Shown: positions 36,664 to 46,925, numbered from the stretch's first letter. The stretch is 64,000 nt of DNA from Lachnospiraceae bacterium (GCA_022769005.1 JALEKK010000004.1:36786-100785); one strand, 5' to 3'. Numbers and translations: made by a program. Notes: generated from the letters alone by a model not told the origin.

Positions 36664-37121
36664 CAGACGGAACTAATATCGGCGGAGGATATAATACATA
36701 TTTAAGCGGTTCTGAAGCTCCGTCAATCAATGTGGGGACGCAGACTAAAAGAAGAAGTCGAATTCCCATATCACCGAGAAAGAGAGCTGCGAGAGCCAAT
36801 CGACGCAGTTTGGTTTTATTTGGCATAGTAACGGTAATAACCGCAATTGCAATTGTGTTGGGTGTAAACTATCTCAATCTTCGTTCAGATCTCATAACAA
36901 GCACATCGGAAATTAATTCTCTTCAGGAAGAGCTTAATACAATAACCACCAATAACAATGAAAAACAGGTTGATTTAGAATCTGATATTAATTATCAGGA
37001 AATATACGACAAAGCCGTTAATGAATACGGCATGAAATATCCTGATTCTGACAGTATTGTAGAATATGACGGCGGCACATTGGGATATATAAGGCAATAT
37101 CAAAATATTCCGGGTAATTGA
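36660..37121 (+). CDS. ftsL: Cell division protein FtsL-like
   Basis: Bitopic divisome protein that assembles with FtsQ/DivIB and DivIC to activate FtsW-FtsI. Sequence identity in this family is weak, so the call rests on order and architecture: a 50-residue basic cytosolic part (TKRRSRIPISPRKRAARANRR), one TM helix (about 58-80), then a coiled-coil heptad stretch (SLQEELNTITTNNNEK) and a short outside tail, 153 residues in total. It is translationally coupled to rsmH (ATGA) and precedes the penicillin-binding protein by 21 bases. Confidence 0.82.
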   Translation: MTDGTNIGGGYNTYLSGSEAPSINVGTQTKRRSRIPISPRKRAARANRRSLVLFGIVTVITAIAIVLGVNYLNLRSDLITSTSEINSLQEELNTITTNNNEKQVDLESDINYQEIYDKAVNEYGMKYPDSDSIVEYDGGTLGYIRQYQNIPGN

Positions 37122-37142
37122 TTCAGATATGATAGGTATAAA

Positions 37143-39053
37143 ATGAAAAAGCGTGACGATTATTCACAATATAGCAAGGCGATGCTTGGAAGGATAAAAA
37201 CCAAATCAGGCATTGCCTTTTTAATTGCAATGGTACTTGTTTTGGTACTTATTATCAGAGTTATTTTTATTAACATTGCGGACGGAGAAGAATATTCAAG
37301 GATAGTACTTAACCATCAGGCTTATTCATCCCGTACGATAGCAAGTAAGAGAGGTTCCATACTGGACAGAAACGGGACTGTTCTTGCGTACAGTAAAAAA
37401 GTATATAATCTTATAATAGATCCGTATGTTATTAATTCCGACGACAAAAAGAAAGAAGCTACCGTTAATGCGGTAAATGAATATTTCGGCGTTGACAAAA
37501 AGGAAATAGAGGATGTGTTGTCCAATCAAAAGGACAGCAGATACAGAAAAATAAAGACAGACCTTGAAGAAAGTGTCGTAAACGGATTCAAAGATAAGAC
37601 GAAGGACAATAAAGATATAGATGGCGTGTGGTTTGAGGACGATTACAAAAGGGTATATCCTTTCGGTACTCTTGCGGCGGATGTTATAGGTTTCTATAAT
37701 AAAAATAACGGCGGAGAACTCGGATTGGAGAAGAAGTATGATTCATATCTGACGGGAACCGACGGACTTGCATATACATATGTGGACGATTCCATGGAAC
37801 GTACCGAAAATCTTAAAGCTGCAGTGGACGGAAACAATATCGTAACCACCTTGGATTACGGTGCTCAAAACATTATTGATAAGTATATTGCAAAATATAA
37901 TGAGGCAAAGCCTTCTCCGAACACGGGTGCAATTCTCATGAACCCAAATACGGGGGAAGTGCTTGCCATGAGCAGTTATCCGTTTTTTGATTTGAATAAT
38001 CCGAGAGATCTGAAAGCCGTATATACGGATGAACAGATTGCGGCCATGAGTGAAGAAGAGAAAGCTCAAAATCTGGCAAAATTATGGAGAAACTATTGCG
38101 TTTCAGATGTATACGAACCGGGATCCCCTTTTAAATCAATTACGGTTGCGGGCGGACTGGAAGAGGGAGTCGTACATGACGGAGATCAATTCTTCTGCGG
38201 CGGCTCACTTTCAATAGGCGGTTATACCATTAACTGTTGGAGGCATATTTACGGCGGACATGGTCAGATATTCCTTGACGAAGCTCTCGGGGACTCATGT
38301 AACGTGGCCATGATGGAAATTGCGGCTAACCTTGGAACCGATAACATGATTAAATATCAATCTCTGTTCGGATTCGGTTCAAAGACCGGAATAGACCTTC
38401 CGAGCGAGGAGAGAGGTATTCTTCAGAATCCCAAATCGATGTCGGAAACAGATTTGGCAACCAACTCATTCGGACAAAACTTTGACGTTACAATGATTCA
38501 GATGGCTGCCGCATATTGTTCTCTTGTAAACGGAGGAACATATTATCAGCCTCATATAGTAAAATCGGTTGAAAATGAAAAGGGTGAAAAGATAAAAAGT
38601 ATTGCGCCTGTTTCCGTAAGAAAAACAGTTACCGAATCAACATCGGTAATTATAAGAAGAATTCTTAAGGAAGCCGTGGAACAGTACGGTGTTAAATATG
38701 TAAAAGTCGACGGATATTCCGTGGGAGGTAAAACAGGTACAGCACAGAAATTGCCTCGTTCCGACAAGAAGTGGCTTATTTCGGTTGCGGCATTTGCTCC
38801 GGCGGAGAATCCTCAATACGTATTATATGTGGTAATCGATGAACCGGCCGGAACGACCGGAACCAGCGGATCCGGTATGGATGTTCAGGAACTTACACAC
38901 GACATGCTTTCGGAACTGCTTCCGTATCTGGGAGTACCTAAAGATAACACCGCAACGAATACGGAGAAAGAAAATACAAATTCAAACACTGAGGGCGGAA
39001 TTGATGTACCGGAAGGAACTCATTTGGAAACCGAAGCATCAACAGAAGAATAA
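37143..39053 (+). CDS. ftsI: Division-specific class B penicillin-binding protein (FtsI/PBP2b)
   Basis: Septal transpeptidase that cross-links peptidoglycan with FtsW. The 636 residues have an N-terminal cytosolic stretch and signal-anchor (about 21-45), the non-catalytic domain (SKRGSILDRNGTVLAYS), then the transpeptidase domain with SxxK in EPGSPFKSI, SxN in DSCNVAMM and KTG in VGGKTGTAQK. No C-terminal PASTA repeats are seen, unlike SpoVD and B. subtilis PBP2B; instead there is a 40-residue Thr/Glu/Asn-rich tail. mraY, normally next, is missing and murD follows after 16 bases. Confidence 0.93.
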   Translation: MKKRDDYSQYSKAMLGRIKTKSGIAFLIAMVLVLVLIIRVIFINIADGEEYSRIVLNHQAYSSRTIASKRGSILDRNGTVLAYSKKVYNLIIDPYVINSDDKKKEATVNAVNEYFGVDKKEIEDVLSNQKDSRYRKIKTDLEESVVNGFKDKTKDNKDIDGVWFEDDYKRVYPFGTLAADVIGFYNKNNGGELGLEKKYDSYLTGTDGLAYTYVDDSMERTENLKAAVDGNNIVTTLDYGAQNIIDKYIAKYNEAKPSPNTGAILMNPNTGEVLAMSSYPFFDLNNPRDLKAVYTDEQIAAMSEEEKAQNLAKLWRNYCVSDVYEPGSPFKSITVAGGLEEGVVHDGDQFFCGGSLSIGGYTINCWRHIYGGHGQIFLDEALGDSCNVAMMEIAANLGTDNMIKYQSLFGFGSKTGIDLPSEERGILQNPKSMSETDLATNSFGQNFDVTMIQMAAAYCSLVNGGTYYQPHIVKSVENEKGEKIKSIAPVSVRKTVTESTSVIIRRILKEAVEQYGVKYVKVDGYSVGGKTGTAQKLPRSDKKWLISVAAFAPAENPQYVLYVVIDEPAGTTGTSGSGMDVQELTHDMLSELLPYLGVPKDNTATNTEKENTNSNTEGGIDVPEGTHLETEASTEE

Positions 39054-39069
39054 AATCGGGTAATTAATT

Positions 39070-40404
39070 ATGAATAACAGAGTATTAGTAATAGGTGCAG
39101 GTAAAAGCGGTATAAATGCCGCTAAACTTCTTATGTCAAAGGGATATGCGGTTACGCTTTTTGACGGCAATCCGCAAACAGACAAGTCGGCAATAAGAAA
39201 AATTCTCGGAGATGCGGAAATATTGCTCGGGGACATCGGAGAAGACGACATTAAGACATTTGATATGGCAGTAATCAGCCCCGGCGTACCTTTGGATAAT
39301 CCGTTGGTTGTAAAAATAAACAATTTAAACGTAAAGATTATCGGAGAGATAGAACTGGGATATATGTACGAAAAGGGCACTGTTGTCGCAATAACGGGAA
39401 CTAACGGCAAAACGACAACGACAACCCTTGTGGGTGACATACTGAAAAAATGGAAAAGTAATACCATAGTTGCGGGTAATATAGGCCTTCCGTATACCGA
39501 TGAAGTAGTAAAGTCGGAAAATGATTCGATATCGGTCATAGAAGTAAGCAGTTTTCAGCTTGAAACAATAGATACATTCCATGCGCATGTGGCTGCAATA
39601 TTGAACATAACGCCGGATCATTTGGACAGACATAAAACAATGGAGGCGTATGCCGAAGCCAAATTTAATGTCACAAAAAATCAAACTGAGGACGATTTTG
39701 TTGTCATGAATTATGATGATGACAGATTAAGAGAATTCTCGAAAAAATGCAAAGCTCATGTTATATGGTTTGGAAGACTTAATAAACCGAAAACAGGATA
39801 TTATTACAGGGACAGAGTAATATCAAGAATATATGAGGACAGAGAAGAAAAACTGTTAAATGTTGATGACATAAATCTTATCGGCGATCACAACTATGAA
39901 AATGTAATGGCCGCTCTTGCTATAGCCGAAGCGGCGGGGGTTCCTTCAGGGACGGCAATCGAAGTTACGAAAGCTTTTAAGGCCGTTGAGCACAGAATTG
40001 AGAAAGTAGATATAATAAACGGAGTTGTATATTATAACGATTCCAAGGGTACCAATACGGACGCTTCAGTTAAGGCGATAAAGGCAATGTCACGTCCGAC
40101 TTTGCTGATAGCCGGAGGTTATGATAAAAACTCAACGTATGATGACTTTATTGACAGCTTTGACGGAAAAATAAAGGAACTCGTACTTATCGGAGCGACT
40201 GCGGAAAAAATAAAGGCATGTGCTTTGAAACACGGATTTACAAATATAAAGACGGCGGATTCTTTGGAAGAGGCCGTATCAATATGTAAATCGGATTCAG
40301 AGGAAGGGGATGCGGTACTGCTGTCTCCGGCATGTGCAAGCTGGGATATGTTTAAATCCTATGAAGAAAGAGGCAGATTATTTAAAAAAGCAGTCAGAGG
40401 GTAA
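39070..40404 (+). CDS. murD: UDP-N-acetylmuramoylalanine--D-glutamate ligase
   Basis: Adds D-glutamate to UDP-MurNAc-L-Ala in cytosolic peptidoglycan precursor synthesis. The 444 residues have the N-terminal Rossmann-like UDP domain (VLVIGAGKSGINAAKLL), the ATP loop ITGTNGKTTTT, the central DHLDRHKTMEAYAEAK, and the C-terminal domain with VYYNDSKGTNTDA and LLSPACASWDMFKSYEERG, which is distinctive for MurD. It lies between ftsI and ftsW. Confidence 0.97.
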   Translation: MNNRVLVIGAGKSGINAAKLLMSKGYAVTLFDGNPQTDKSAIRKILGDAEILLGDIGEDDIKTFDMAVISPGVPLDNPLVVKINNLNVKIIGEIELGYMYEKGTVVAITGTNGKTTTTTLVGDILKKWKSNTIVAGNIGLPYTDEVVKSENDSISVIEVSSFQLETIDTFHAHVAAILNITPDHLDRHKTMEAYAEAKFNVTKNQTEDDFVVMNYDDDRLREFSKKCKAHVIWFGRLNKPKTGYYYRDRVISRIYEDREEKLLNVDDINLIGDHNYENVMAALAIAEAAGVPSGTAIEVTKAFKAVEHRIEKVDIINGVVYYNDSKGTNTDASVKAIKAMSRPTLLIAGGYDKNSTYDDFIDSFDGKIKELVLIGATAEKIKACALKHGFTNIKTADSLEEAVSICKSDSEEGDAVLLSPACASWDMFKSYEERGRLFKKAVRG

Positions 40405-40453
40405 TATCTGCGTTTTTAACATAGTCGGTTAGAAATTAGATTTAGAGGCAATT

Positions 40454-41632
40454 ATGCAAAAAAGAACTGTTAAAGATAGTAAAATTGTTAAAAGAAAGAA
40501 ACTTAAAAGGATATTTCATTTTGACTATACATTAGTATTTTGTCTCTTTCTTATTATTGGATTCGGACTGATTATGATATACAGTTCAAGTTCATATACT
40601 GCCAACGTGGAATACGGAGATCCGAGTTATTTTTTTAACAGACAATTAATATTCGTTGCAATCGGGCTGGTGTTAATGGCAGCGGGCTTTATGATTAATT
40701 ATAATGCTCTGATGCGAAAACATTGGTATTTATTGCTTGTGTCAATACTTTTGTTGTTTATGCTTATTCCTTTCGGAAGGACCGTTAACGGCGCAACCCG
40801 TTGGATAAGACTCGGATTCTTTAATTTCCAACCGGCAGAACTTGTTAAGCTTGCGGTTATTATTTCGGTTGTTGCGATGATAATTACCGCGGGACGGGAT
40901 ATTAAAAATTTTAAAACCAGAATTACAATCATATTGATTATCGGAGTTGTACCTGCCGCGTTGGTATTTGTGATAAGTTCAAACTTAAGCAGCGCCTTAA
41001 TTATTTTCTTAATAGTATTTATGATGATGTTCATAGTGTCTCCGAACCATAAAAACTATCTGATAGCCATAGGAGTCGCAGCGGCAATAGGAATTGTAGC
41101 GGTTATTGTAATTTCAAATATGCCGGCAGATTCCGCAAGCTTCAGATTTAACAGAATAGCGGTTTGGCTTCACCCTGAAGATTATGAACTTACGACGGGT
41201 TATCAGACGGTTCAATCGCTGTATGCAATAGGCTCCGGCGGATTTTTAGGCAAGGGACTCGGAAAAGGTCTGCAAAAATTGGGATATATACCGGAATCAC
41301 AGAACGATATGATATTTGCCGTAATTTGTGAAGAAGTAGGTATATTCGGAGCAATTATCCTGCTGTCCATATTTGCATTGTTGTTATGGAGAATATATGT
41401 TATAGCCATGAGAGCTCCTACAAAGACGGATATGTTATTATGCATGGCAATTTTTTTCCATATTTCGATTCAGCTGCTTCTCAACGTGGCTGTTGTTACT
41501 AATTTTCTGCCGAATACGGGGGTAACACTTCCGTTTATAAGCTACGGCGGATCTTCAATGTTCTTCTTACTATTTGAAATGGGATTAGTGTTAAATGTCT
41601 CAAAGAAAATAGATATTGAGGAAAAGGTATAA
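40454..41632 (+). CDS. ftsW: Septal peptidoglycan glycosyltransferase FtsW
   Basis: SEDS-family membrane glycan polymerase paired with FtsI. The 392 residues have a basic cytosolic N-terminus (about 1-25), ten or so TM segments, GATRWIRLGFFNFQPAELVKLA with the family's catalytic-loop neighbourhood, and the C-terminal FISYGGSSMFFLL signature. Cluster position argues for FtsW rather than RodA or SpoVE. The stop lies four bases before the ftsQ start. murG, often found after ftsW, is absent here. Confidence 0.95.
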   Translation: MQKRTVKDSKIVKRKKLKRIFHFDYTLVFCLFLIIGFGLIMIYSSSSYTANVEYGDPSYFFNRQLIFVAIGLVLMAAGFMINYNALMRKHWYLLLVSILLLFMLIPFGRTVNGATRWIRLGFFNFQPAELVKLAVIISVVAMIITAGRDIKNFKTRITIILIIGVVPAALVFVISSNLSSALIIFLIVFMMMFIVSPNHKNYLIAIGVAAAIGIVAVIVISNMPADSASFRFNRIAVWLHPEDYELTTGYQTVQSLYAIGSGGFLGKGLGKGLQKLGYIPESQNDMIFAVICEEVGIFGAIILLSIFALLLWRIYVIAMRAPTKTDMLLCMAIFFHISIQLLLNVAVVTNFLPNTGVTLPFISYGGSSMFFLLFEMGLVLNVSKKIDIEEKV

Positions 41633-41636
41633 GCGT

Positions 41637-42578
41637 ATGAGTTCAGTAAAGATTGATATAGGTCGAAAACGAAAAAAAAGGAATAAAAAACTTTTTAAAT
41701 TTACACTTATAACTTCCATAATTGCCGCAGCTTTTTTATTTGTTTTTTTCTTCTTTAAAACATCGGAGATTACATATGAAGGAAATAACAAGTCAAATGA
41801 AGAGGAGTTAAATGAATATATATTCGACGGCAGGAAGCCAAATACGCTTATTTATTCAATATTCGGGAACAAAAAGAAAGAAATACCGTTCATCTCAGAC
41901 TATGACGTAAATATAGTCTGGCCGAATAAAATTCACGTTGTGGTGCATGAAAAGGAATTACTCGCAAGTTTTTATTACGCAGGCGTATACGAATATATAG
42001 ACGAGACCGGAAACGTCGTGGACAGTTCGTGCAATTTGTACGACAACGCACCTCTTATAGAAGGAATATCGTTTGACAACCTTATACTCGGATCAAGACC
42101 TCATGTAAGTGACGAAAAAGCCTACGATGCTCTTGTACTTTACGCACATTTTGCCCGTACATATTCTTTGAAGTTTAATAAAATAATTTATAAAGACGGA
42201 GCCATATTCTATCAAATTAATAATGCATATATAAATATGGGCACTACGGAACATGCCGAAGAAAAAGTGTTCAAACTCAGTAAGTTATATAATAAAATAG
42301 AAGGCCTTAGCGGAACACTTCATTTGGAAGATTACGACGGCGGTAATAAAAACATTATATTTGACAAGACGGTGGAAAATTCAAACGGAGAGTCATCCGA
42401 AGAATCAAAGTCCGGAACCGACGAAAATGCCCAAAATGCGCAACAGGAATCCGAGAACGATCAAAATGCCAAAAATGCGCAACAGGAATCCGAGAATGAT
42501 CAAAATGCCGAATCCGGAGAGCAGAATACGGCTTCCGGTGAAGGGGAGAGCGAAACAGTATCTCAAAGCGAAGAATAA
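41637..42578 (+). CDS. ftsQ: Cell division protein FtsQ/DivIB
   Basis: Bitopic divisome protein that holds FtsL and DivIC. ATG 41637 follows GAGGAAAAGG; an in-frame TTG at 41616 overlaps ftsW. The 313 residues have a very basic cytosolic start (GRKRKKRNKK), a TM helix (about 24-44), a POTRA-type domain (about 45-115: EITYEGNNKSNEEELNEYIF to VVVHEKELLASF), the beta domain to about 240, and a 70-residue acidic, Asn/Gln-rich tail. That tail contains a 13-residue tandem duplication. Similarity to FtsQ is modest; order supports the call. Confidence 0.85.
   Translation: MSSVKIDIGRKRKKRNKKLFKFTLITSIIAAAFLFVFFFFKTSEITYEGNNKSNEEELNEYIFDGRKPNTLIYSIFGNKKKEIPFISDYDVNIVWPNKIHVVVHEKELLASFYYAGVYEYIDETGNVVDSSCNLYDNAPLIEGISFDNLILGSRPHVSDEKAYDALVLYAHFARTYSLKFNKIIYKDGAIFYQINNAYINMGTTEHAEEKVFKLSKLYNKIEGLSGTLHLEDYDGGNKNIIFDKTVENSNGESSEESKSGTDENAQNAQQESENDQNAKNAQQESENDQNAESGEQNTASGEGESETVSQSEE
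42420..42497 (+). repeat. 39-bp tandem repeat inside ftsQ
   Basis: Two nearly identical 39-bp units (42420-42458, 42459-42497) and a partial third encode two copies of a 13-residue unit of the form D-x-N-A-x-N-A-Q-Q-E-S-E-N. The copies differ at very few bases, which suggests recent slippage or unequal exchange. Confidence 0.9.
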
Positions 42579-42611
42579 TGCAGCGGTTAGAGGACGAGCA
42601 TTTATAATTTT

Positions 42612-42660
42612 GAAACCACATATACGGTTTCACTATAATCAGTAATCTGATTATATTTTG
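42612..42660 (+). terminator. Paired hairpins between ftsQ and ftsZ
   Basis: The first hairpin has arms gaaacc and ggtttc (42612-42631). The second, tataatcag with ctgattata (42634-42655), is followed by TTTTG. Both are AT-rich, so termination is probably partial, leaving some readthrough into ftsZ. Confidence 0.5.
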
Positions 42661-42736
42661 TTTAGAAACATATGAGCAAAGAAATATTAAAATTTGATAA
42701 ATATCATTATTTTTGTTAAATAAACCACATAAAATA

Positions 42737-42765
42737 TTGAATTATTTGTTTATTGATTATATCAT
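42737..42765 (+). promoter_or_regulatory. Candidate ftsZ promoter
   Basis: TTGAAT (42737-42742), 17 bases, TATCAT (42760-42765), 48 bases before the ftsZ start. It lies in the 235-base gap between ftsQ and ftsZ, which otherwise is AT-rich and has no gene. Confidence 0.4.
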
Positions 42766-42813
42766 TAGTTTAATATGGTTAAATGGATGTAATATTGAAG
42801 GAGGGTTAACACC

Positions 42814-44076
42814 TTGTTTGAACTAAGTAGTAATGAGAAAGAACAGGTTGCTAATATAAAAGTTGTCGGTATAGGCGGATGCGGAAACAACGCTGTATCA
42901 AGAATGGTGGAAGCGGGAATCACAAGTGCGGAGCTTATCGGAATCAATACGGATATTCAGGATATCAAGAAGTGTAAGGCCGGCGTAACCATTCCTATCG
43001 GAGCAAAAACAACTAACGGTCTCGGAGCCGGAGCCAAAAGCGAAGTGGGCGAAAAGGCAGCCGAAGAAAGTGCCGATGAAATTGCAAAGGCACTTGAAGG
43101 CGCCGACATGGTATTCGTTACATGCGGAATGGGCGGAGGAACCGGTACGGGAGCCGCTCCGGTTGTTGCATCTATAGCTAAAAAGCAGGGAGCCCTTACT
43201 GTGGGCGTTGTAACAACACCTTTTAAGTTTGAGGGAAGACCTCGTATGAGAAATGCTCTTGCGGGAATTGAAAGACTTAAAGAGAACGTGGATACAATTA
43301 TAGTTATTCCGAACCAGAAGATTTTTGAAATTTATGACAAGGGAATTTCTTTTGAAGAAGCCATGGTAAGAGCCGACGAAGTTCTTCATCAGTCGGTTGT
43401 CGGTATTGCCGATCTTATCAATAAGCCTGCGACAATGAACCTGGATTTCGCGGATGTTCAGACAACAATGAAAGATCAGGGATTTGCTCATATCGGTATC
43501 GGTGAGTCATCCGATGACAATAAGGCGCTTACGGCAGTTAAAAATGCGGTATCAAGTCCGCTCCTTGAAACATCTATTGAGGGCGCAAAGAATATTATTC
43601 TTAATATTTCAGGTAATGCGACTCTTGCCGATGTTGAAGAGGCAACAGATTACATCTATGAAGAAGTGGGTGATGAAGTTAATGTTATCTTCGGTATTGA
43701 TTCAGATGAAACCGCAGACAGCATTAAGATTACAATTATTGCCACAGGTATGGACAATGACAGCCTTGAGGCTGAAAGCAAGAAGTCTAACATGAGCTCT
43801 GCATCATCAGCTCCTCAGGTACACAATACAGTGTCATCACATGCTCATACAGTAGTATCATCAACAGATGCACAGGTTCAGACAGCTGAGAAAGAGGAAG
43901 CGGACGCGGAAGCCGAAGCAAGAGAAAAAGCAATAAGAGAAGCAGAAGAACTTAAGAAGGCATCAGAGGAAGCTCAGAAAAAGTTAAATGCGATGGTACA
44001 GCAAAGAGCTGCTAAACCGTCTAATAACAGCAAGTTTGATGTTCCGGTATTCCTTCAGAACAATAAAAACGACTGA
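42814..44076 (+). CDS. ftsZ: Cell division GTPase FtsZ
   Basis: Tubulin-like GTPase that forms the division ring. It starts with TTG 42814, backed by a strong GAAGGAGGG 9 bases before and by the immediate family sequence KVVGIGGCGNNAVSRM. The 420 residues contain the GTP-binding GGGTGTGAAP, the T7-loop region NLDFADVQTTM and a normal C-terminal domain. The linker is unusually rich in Ala, Glu and Lys (about 360-400) and probably helical. The protein ends in FDVPVFLQ, the conserved peptide that binds FtsA, SepF and ZapA-type partners. No ftsA lies upstream, as is common in Clostridia. Confidence 0.97.
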   Translation: MFELSSNEKEQVANIKVVGIGGCGNNAVSRMVEAGITSAELIGINTDIQDIKKCKAGVTIPIGAKTTNGLGAGAKSEVGEKAAEESADEIAKALEGADMVFVTCGMGGGTGTGAAPVVASIAKKQGALTVGVVTTPFKFEGRPRMRNALAGIERLKENVDTIIVIPNQKIFEIYDKGISFEEAMVRADEVLHQSVVGIADLINKPATMNLDFADVQTTMKDQGFAHIGIGESSDDNKALTAVKNAVSSPLLETSIEGAKNIILNISGNATLADVEEATDYIYEEVGDEVNVIFGIDSDETADSIKITIIATGMDNDSLEAESKKSNMSSASSAPQVHNTVSSHAHTVVSSTDAQVQTAEKEEADAEAEAREKAIREAEELKKASEEAQKKLNAMVQQRAAKPSNNSKFDVPVFLQNNKND

Positions 44077-44100
44077 TTAATTCAGTTGTATATATATTTT

Positions 44101-44138
44101 AGAAAGGAGTCGCTTGTTTTTTTAGGCGACTCTTTTCT
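44101..44138 (+). terminator. Intrinsic terminator after ftsZ
   Basis: The arms agaaaggagtcgc and gcgactcttttct enclose a T-rich loop and run into TTTTCT. It closes the dcw cluster. Confidence 0.8.
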
Positions 44139-44169
44139 GTTGCAGACCGATTATAAATGGAGATAATAA

Positions 44170-45981
44170 ATGGCAGATATACAAGAAAATATTAGAAATT
44201 TTTGCATAATTGCTCACATAGATCACGGTAAATCCACTCTTGCCGACAGACTGATAGAAGCGACTCAAACTCTATCCGACAGGGAAATGCAGGAACAGGT
44301 GCTTGACAACATGGACTTGGAAAGAGAAAGAGGAATTACAATAAAGGCTCAAACCGCAAGGTTAAAGTATAAAGCCTCCGACGGCAAGGAGTATACATTT
44401 AATCTCATTGATACTCCGGGACATGTTGATTTTAACTACGAAGTGTCACGTTCTCTTGCCGCCTGTGAAGGAGCGTTGCTCATTGTGGACGCAGCGCAGG
44501 GAATAGAAGCTCAAACCCTTGCAAATGTGTATTTGGCATTGGATCATGACTTGGAAGTTCTTCCGGTAATTAATAAAATTGATCTTCCGAGTGCCGATCC
44601 TGAAAGAGTAAAGGAAGAAATAGAAGACGTAATAGGAATAGAAGCTGACGATGCACCGATGATATCCGCAAAGAACGGAATTAATATTGATCAGGTGCTT
44701 GAAATGATTGTAAAAAAGATTCCCGCTCCCGGCGGAGATAAGAGTGAACCGCTGAAAGCTCTTATATTTGATTCATACTACGATCAATATAAAGGTGCCG
44801 TAATATTTGTACGAATAATGGAAGGAACGGTTAAAAAAGGCACAAAGATAAAGCTCATGGCTTCAGGCGCAGTGGAAGAGGTTGTTGAAGTCGGATACTT
44901 TGAGCCGGGACAGTTGGTTCAGAGTGATGAATTAACGGCCGGAATGGTAGGTTACATAACAGCGGCAATTAAAACCGTTAAGGATGTAAACGTAGGTGAT
45001 ACTGTTACCGAGAGCGGCAGACCTTGTGCAGAAGCGCTGCCGGGATATAAGAAGACCAATCCGATGGTTTATTGCGGATTATATCCTGCCGACGGCTCTA
45101 AGTATCAGGATTTAAGGGATGCTCTTGAAAAATTACAGCTTAATGATGCGGCGCTGTCATATGAGCCGGAGACATCGGCGGCTCTCGGTTTCGGATTCAG
45201 ATGCGGTTTCCTTGGATTGCTTCACCTGGATGTGGTTCAGGAGAGACTTGAGAGAGAATACGGTCTCGACCTTATTACAACGGCTCCCGGAGTTGTATAT
45301 AAGGTACATTTAACGGACGGAGAGGTGTTTGATCTTACAAATCCTTCCAATCTCCCGGACGTATCATCCATTGCATATATGGAAGAACCGATTGTTAAGG
45401 CTGAAATAATGACAACCAGCGAGTATGTCGGAACAATAATGGAACTCTGTCAGGAAAGACGAGGAATATATGAAGGCGTTGACTATATTGAACAGACAAG
45501 AGCTCTTGTTAAGTACGAACTTCCGCTCAACGAAATTATTTATGACTTTTTTGACGCTTTAAAATCACGCTCAAGAGGATACGCTTCATTTGACTATGAA
45601 TTGGCGGGATATAAGCGGTCAAAACTGTGTAAGCTGGATATTCTCATTAATAAAGAAGAAGTGGACGCCCTTTCATTTATTGTATTTGAAGGAAGTGCCG
45701 TTGAAAGGGGACGGAAAATGTGCGAAAAGCTTAAAGGAGAAATTCCGAGACAGCTCTTCGAAGTACCTATTCAGGCTGCAATCGGCAACAGAGTAATAGC
45801 GAGAGAAACAGTAAAGGCCATGCGAAAAGATGTGCTTGCCAAGTGCTACGGCGGAGACATTTCCCGTAAGAAAAAGCTGCTTGAAAAGCAGAAAGAGGGA
45901 AAGAAGCGAATGAGACAGATCGGTAAGGTACAAATTCCTCAAAAGGCATTTATGAGCGTTCTGAAGCTTGAAGAAGAGTAA
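44170..45981 (+). CDS. lepA: Elongation factor 4 (LepA)
   Basis: Ribosome-associated translational GTPase that back-translocates tRNAs and helps translation under stress. The 603 residues have G1 [15 protein letters not shown]3 DTPGHVDF and G4 NKIDLPSAD, then domains II, III and V as in EF-G, and the LepA-specific C-terminal domain ending [12 protein letters not shown], with [21 protein letters not shown] typical of the family. In many Firmicutes lepA precedes hemN; here a lipoprotein gene follows. Confidence 0.98.
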   Translation: MADIQENIRNFCIIAHIDHGKSTLADRLIEATQTLSDREMQEQVLDNMDLERERGITIKAQTARLKYKASDGKEYTFNLIDTPGHVDFNYEVSRSLAACEGALLIVDAAQGIEAQTLANVYLALDHDLEVLPVINKIDLPSADPERVKEEIEDVIGIEADDAPMISAKNGINIDQVLEMIVKKIPAPGGDKSEPLKALIFDSYYDQYKGAVIFVRIMEGTVKKGTKIKLMASGAVEEVVEVGYFEPGQLVQSDELTAGMVGYITAAIKTVKDVNVGDTVTESGRPCAEALPGYKKTNPMVYCGLYPADGSKYQDLRDALEKLQLNDAALSYEPETSAALGFGFRCGFLGLLHLDVVQERLEREYGLDLITTAPGVVYKVHLTDGEVFDLTNPSNLPDVSSIAYMEEPIVKAEIMTTSEYVGTIMELCQERRGIYEGVDYIEQTRALVKYELPLNEIIYDFFDALKSRSRGYASFDYELAGYKRSKLCKLDILINKEEVDALSFIVFEGSAVERGRKMCEKLKGEIPRQLFEVPIQAAIGNRVIARETVKAMRKDVLAKCYGGDISRKKKLLEKQKEGKKRMRQIGKVQIPQKAFMSVLKLEEE

Positions 45982-46027
45982 TTTCATTTGATATACAATT
46001 ATTTATTATTAACGGGGAAACAGTTTT

Positions 46028-46912
46028 ATGAAAAAAATATTTTTGATCGGCGGAATCGTTGCCGCATCTGCAGTCACCTTTGCGGGATGTAATAAAAATA
46101 CCGGTGCGGAAGAAAAAAGAATTGCAGAATATTTTAAAGCTAACACTTCCGCGGAATCATCACAGAGGTCAATCGCAGGAACAATAGCATATGACGGAGT
46201 GCAGGGAGGAGCGTCAAAAAACACGGATATTGCAATTTCCGGAGAATATTACGTTTATTATGACGATTCCGCAAAAGAAAGCAGAATAAGAAGTACAGAT
46301 CATGTGGAAGATAAGATAAATAACACCAACACATATACGGAAACTTACATAGTGGGAAATGATGACGACGCTAAAAAAATAGATGTATATACCGGAACCG
46401 GCAGCAGTCCGGATAATCTGAAATATGTAAGAAATATCTATAATACTTCGGATTATTTCCCAACCTCAACTAACACAAAAGCGGGAGATTTACTTCTTAG
46501 AGAAAATAAGGAGAAATTCAACAATGCATCATGCGAAGTCGTTGAGAGATACATGGCCGTAAAGGATCTGGACAACTCAGTAAAAAATTACATAATAAAT
46601 GCGACCAAAAATCTGTCCGGCGTGGATATTAACGAAGCATCTGCCAAAATAACTTATTATTTTAATATAGAAACAAAGAAATTGGAGGGAACCGTTCTCG
46701 ACCTCAAAGAAGGTTTAAAAGCAAAGGTCAATGAGTATAACAGTAAGAGCTCCAATACCGACAAAATAGAGGACTTTGATGTTGATAAGTTTGAAATATC
46801 CAACACGCTTGTAACTAATCAGGTGGATAGAATAAAAATAAGTGATGAGATTAAATCGGCGCCGGTTGAAAATGAATCTTCAGAATCCGAGTCTGCCGAA
46901 AAGAGTAATTAA
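46028..46912 (+). CDS. Lipoprotein of unknown function
   Basis: The first 21 residues form a type II signal (KK, hydrophobic core, lipobox TFAGC), so the mature protein should be anchored by a lipid at the cysteine. The remaining 270 residues are polar, with several beta-strand-like Tyr-rich stretches (EYYVYYDDSAKES, TYTETYIVGNDDD, KITYYFNIETKKLEGTVLDL) and a Ser/Glu-rich end. The last segment, a hydrophobicity-alternating strand before KLEGTVLD, recalls LolA/LppX-like lipoproteins, but I cannot assign a family. It lies 46 bases after lepA; a strong promoter for the infC operon begins right after its stop. Confidence 0.8.
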   Translation: MKKIFLIGGIVAASAVTFAGCNKNTGAEEKRIAEYFKANTSAESSQRSIAGTIAYDGVQGGASKNTDIAISGEYYVYYDDSAKESRIRSTDHVEDKINNTNTYTETYIVGNDDDAKKIDVYTGTGSSPDNLKYVRNIYNTSDYFPTSTNTKAGDLLLRENKEKFNNASCEVVERYMAVKDLDNSVKNYIINATKNLSGVDINEASAKITYYFNIETKKLEGTVLDLKEGLKAKVNEYNSKSSNTDKIEDFDVDKFEISNTLVTNQVDRIKISDEIKSAPVENESSESESAEKSN

Positions 46913-46925
46913 TTGAGATAATGTA

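Noticed and set aside
42420..42540. CRISPR-like or intergenic repeat
   Set aside because: The 39-bp repeat is in frame within ftsQ and has no unique spacers.
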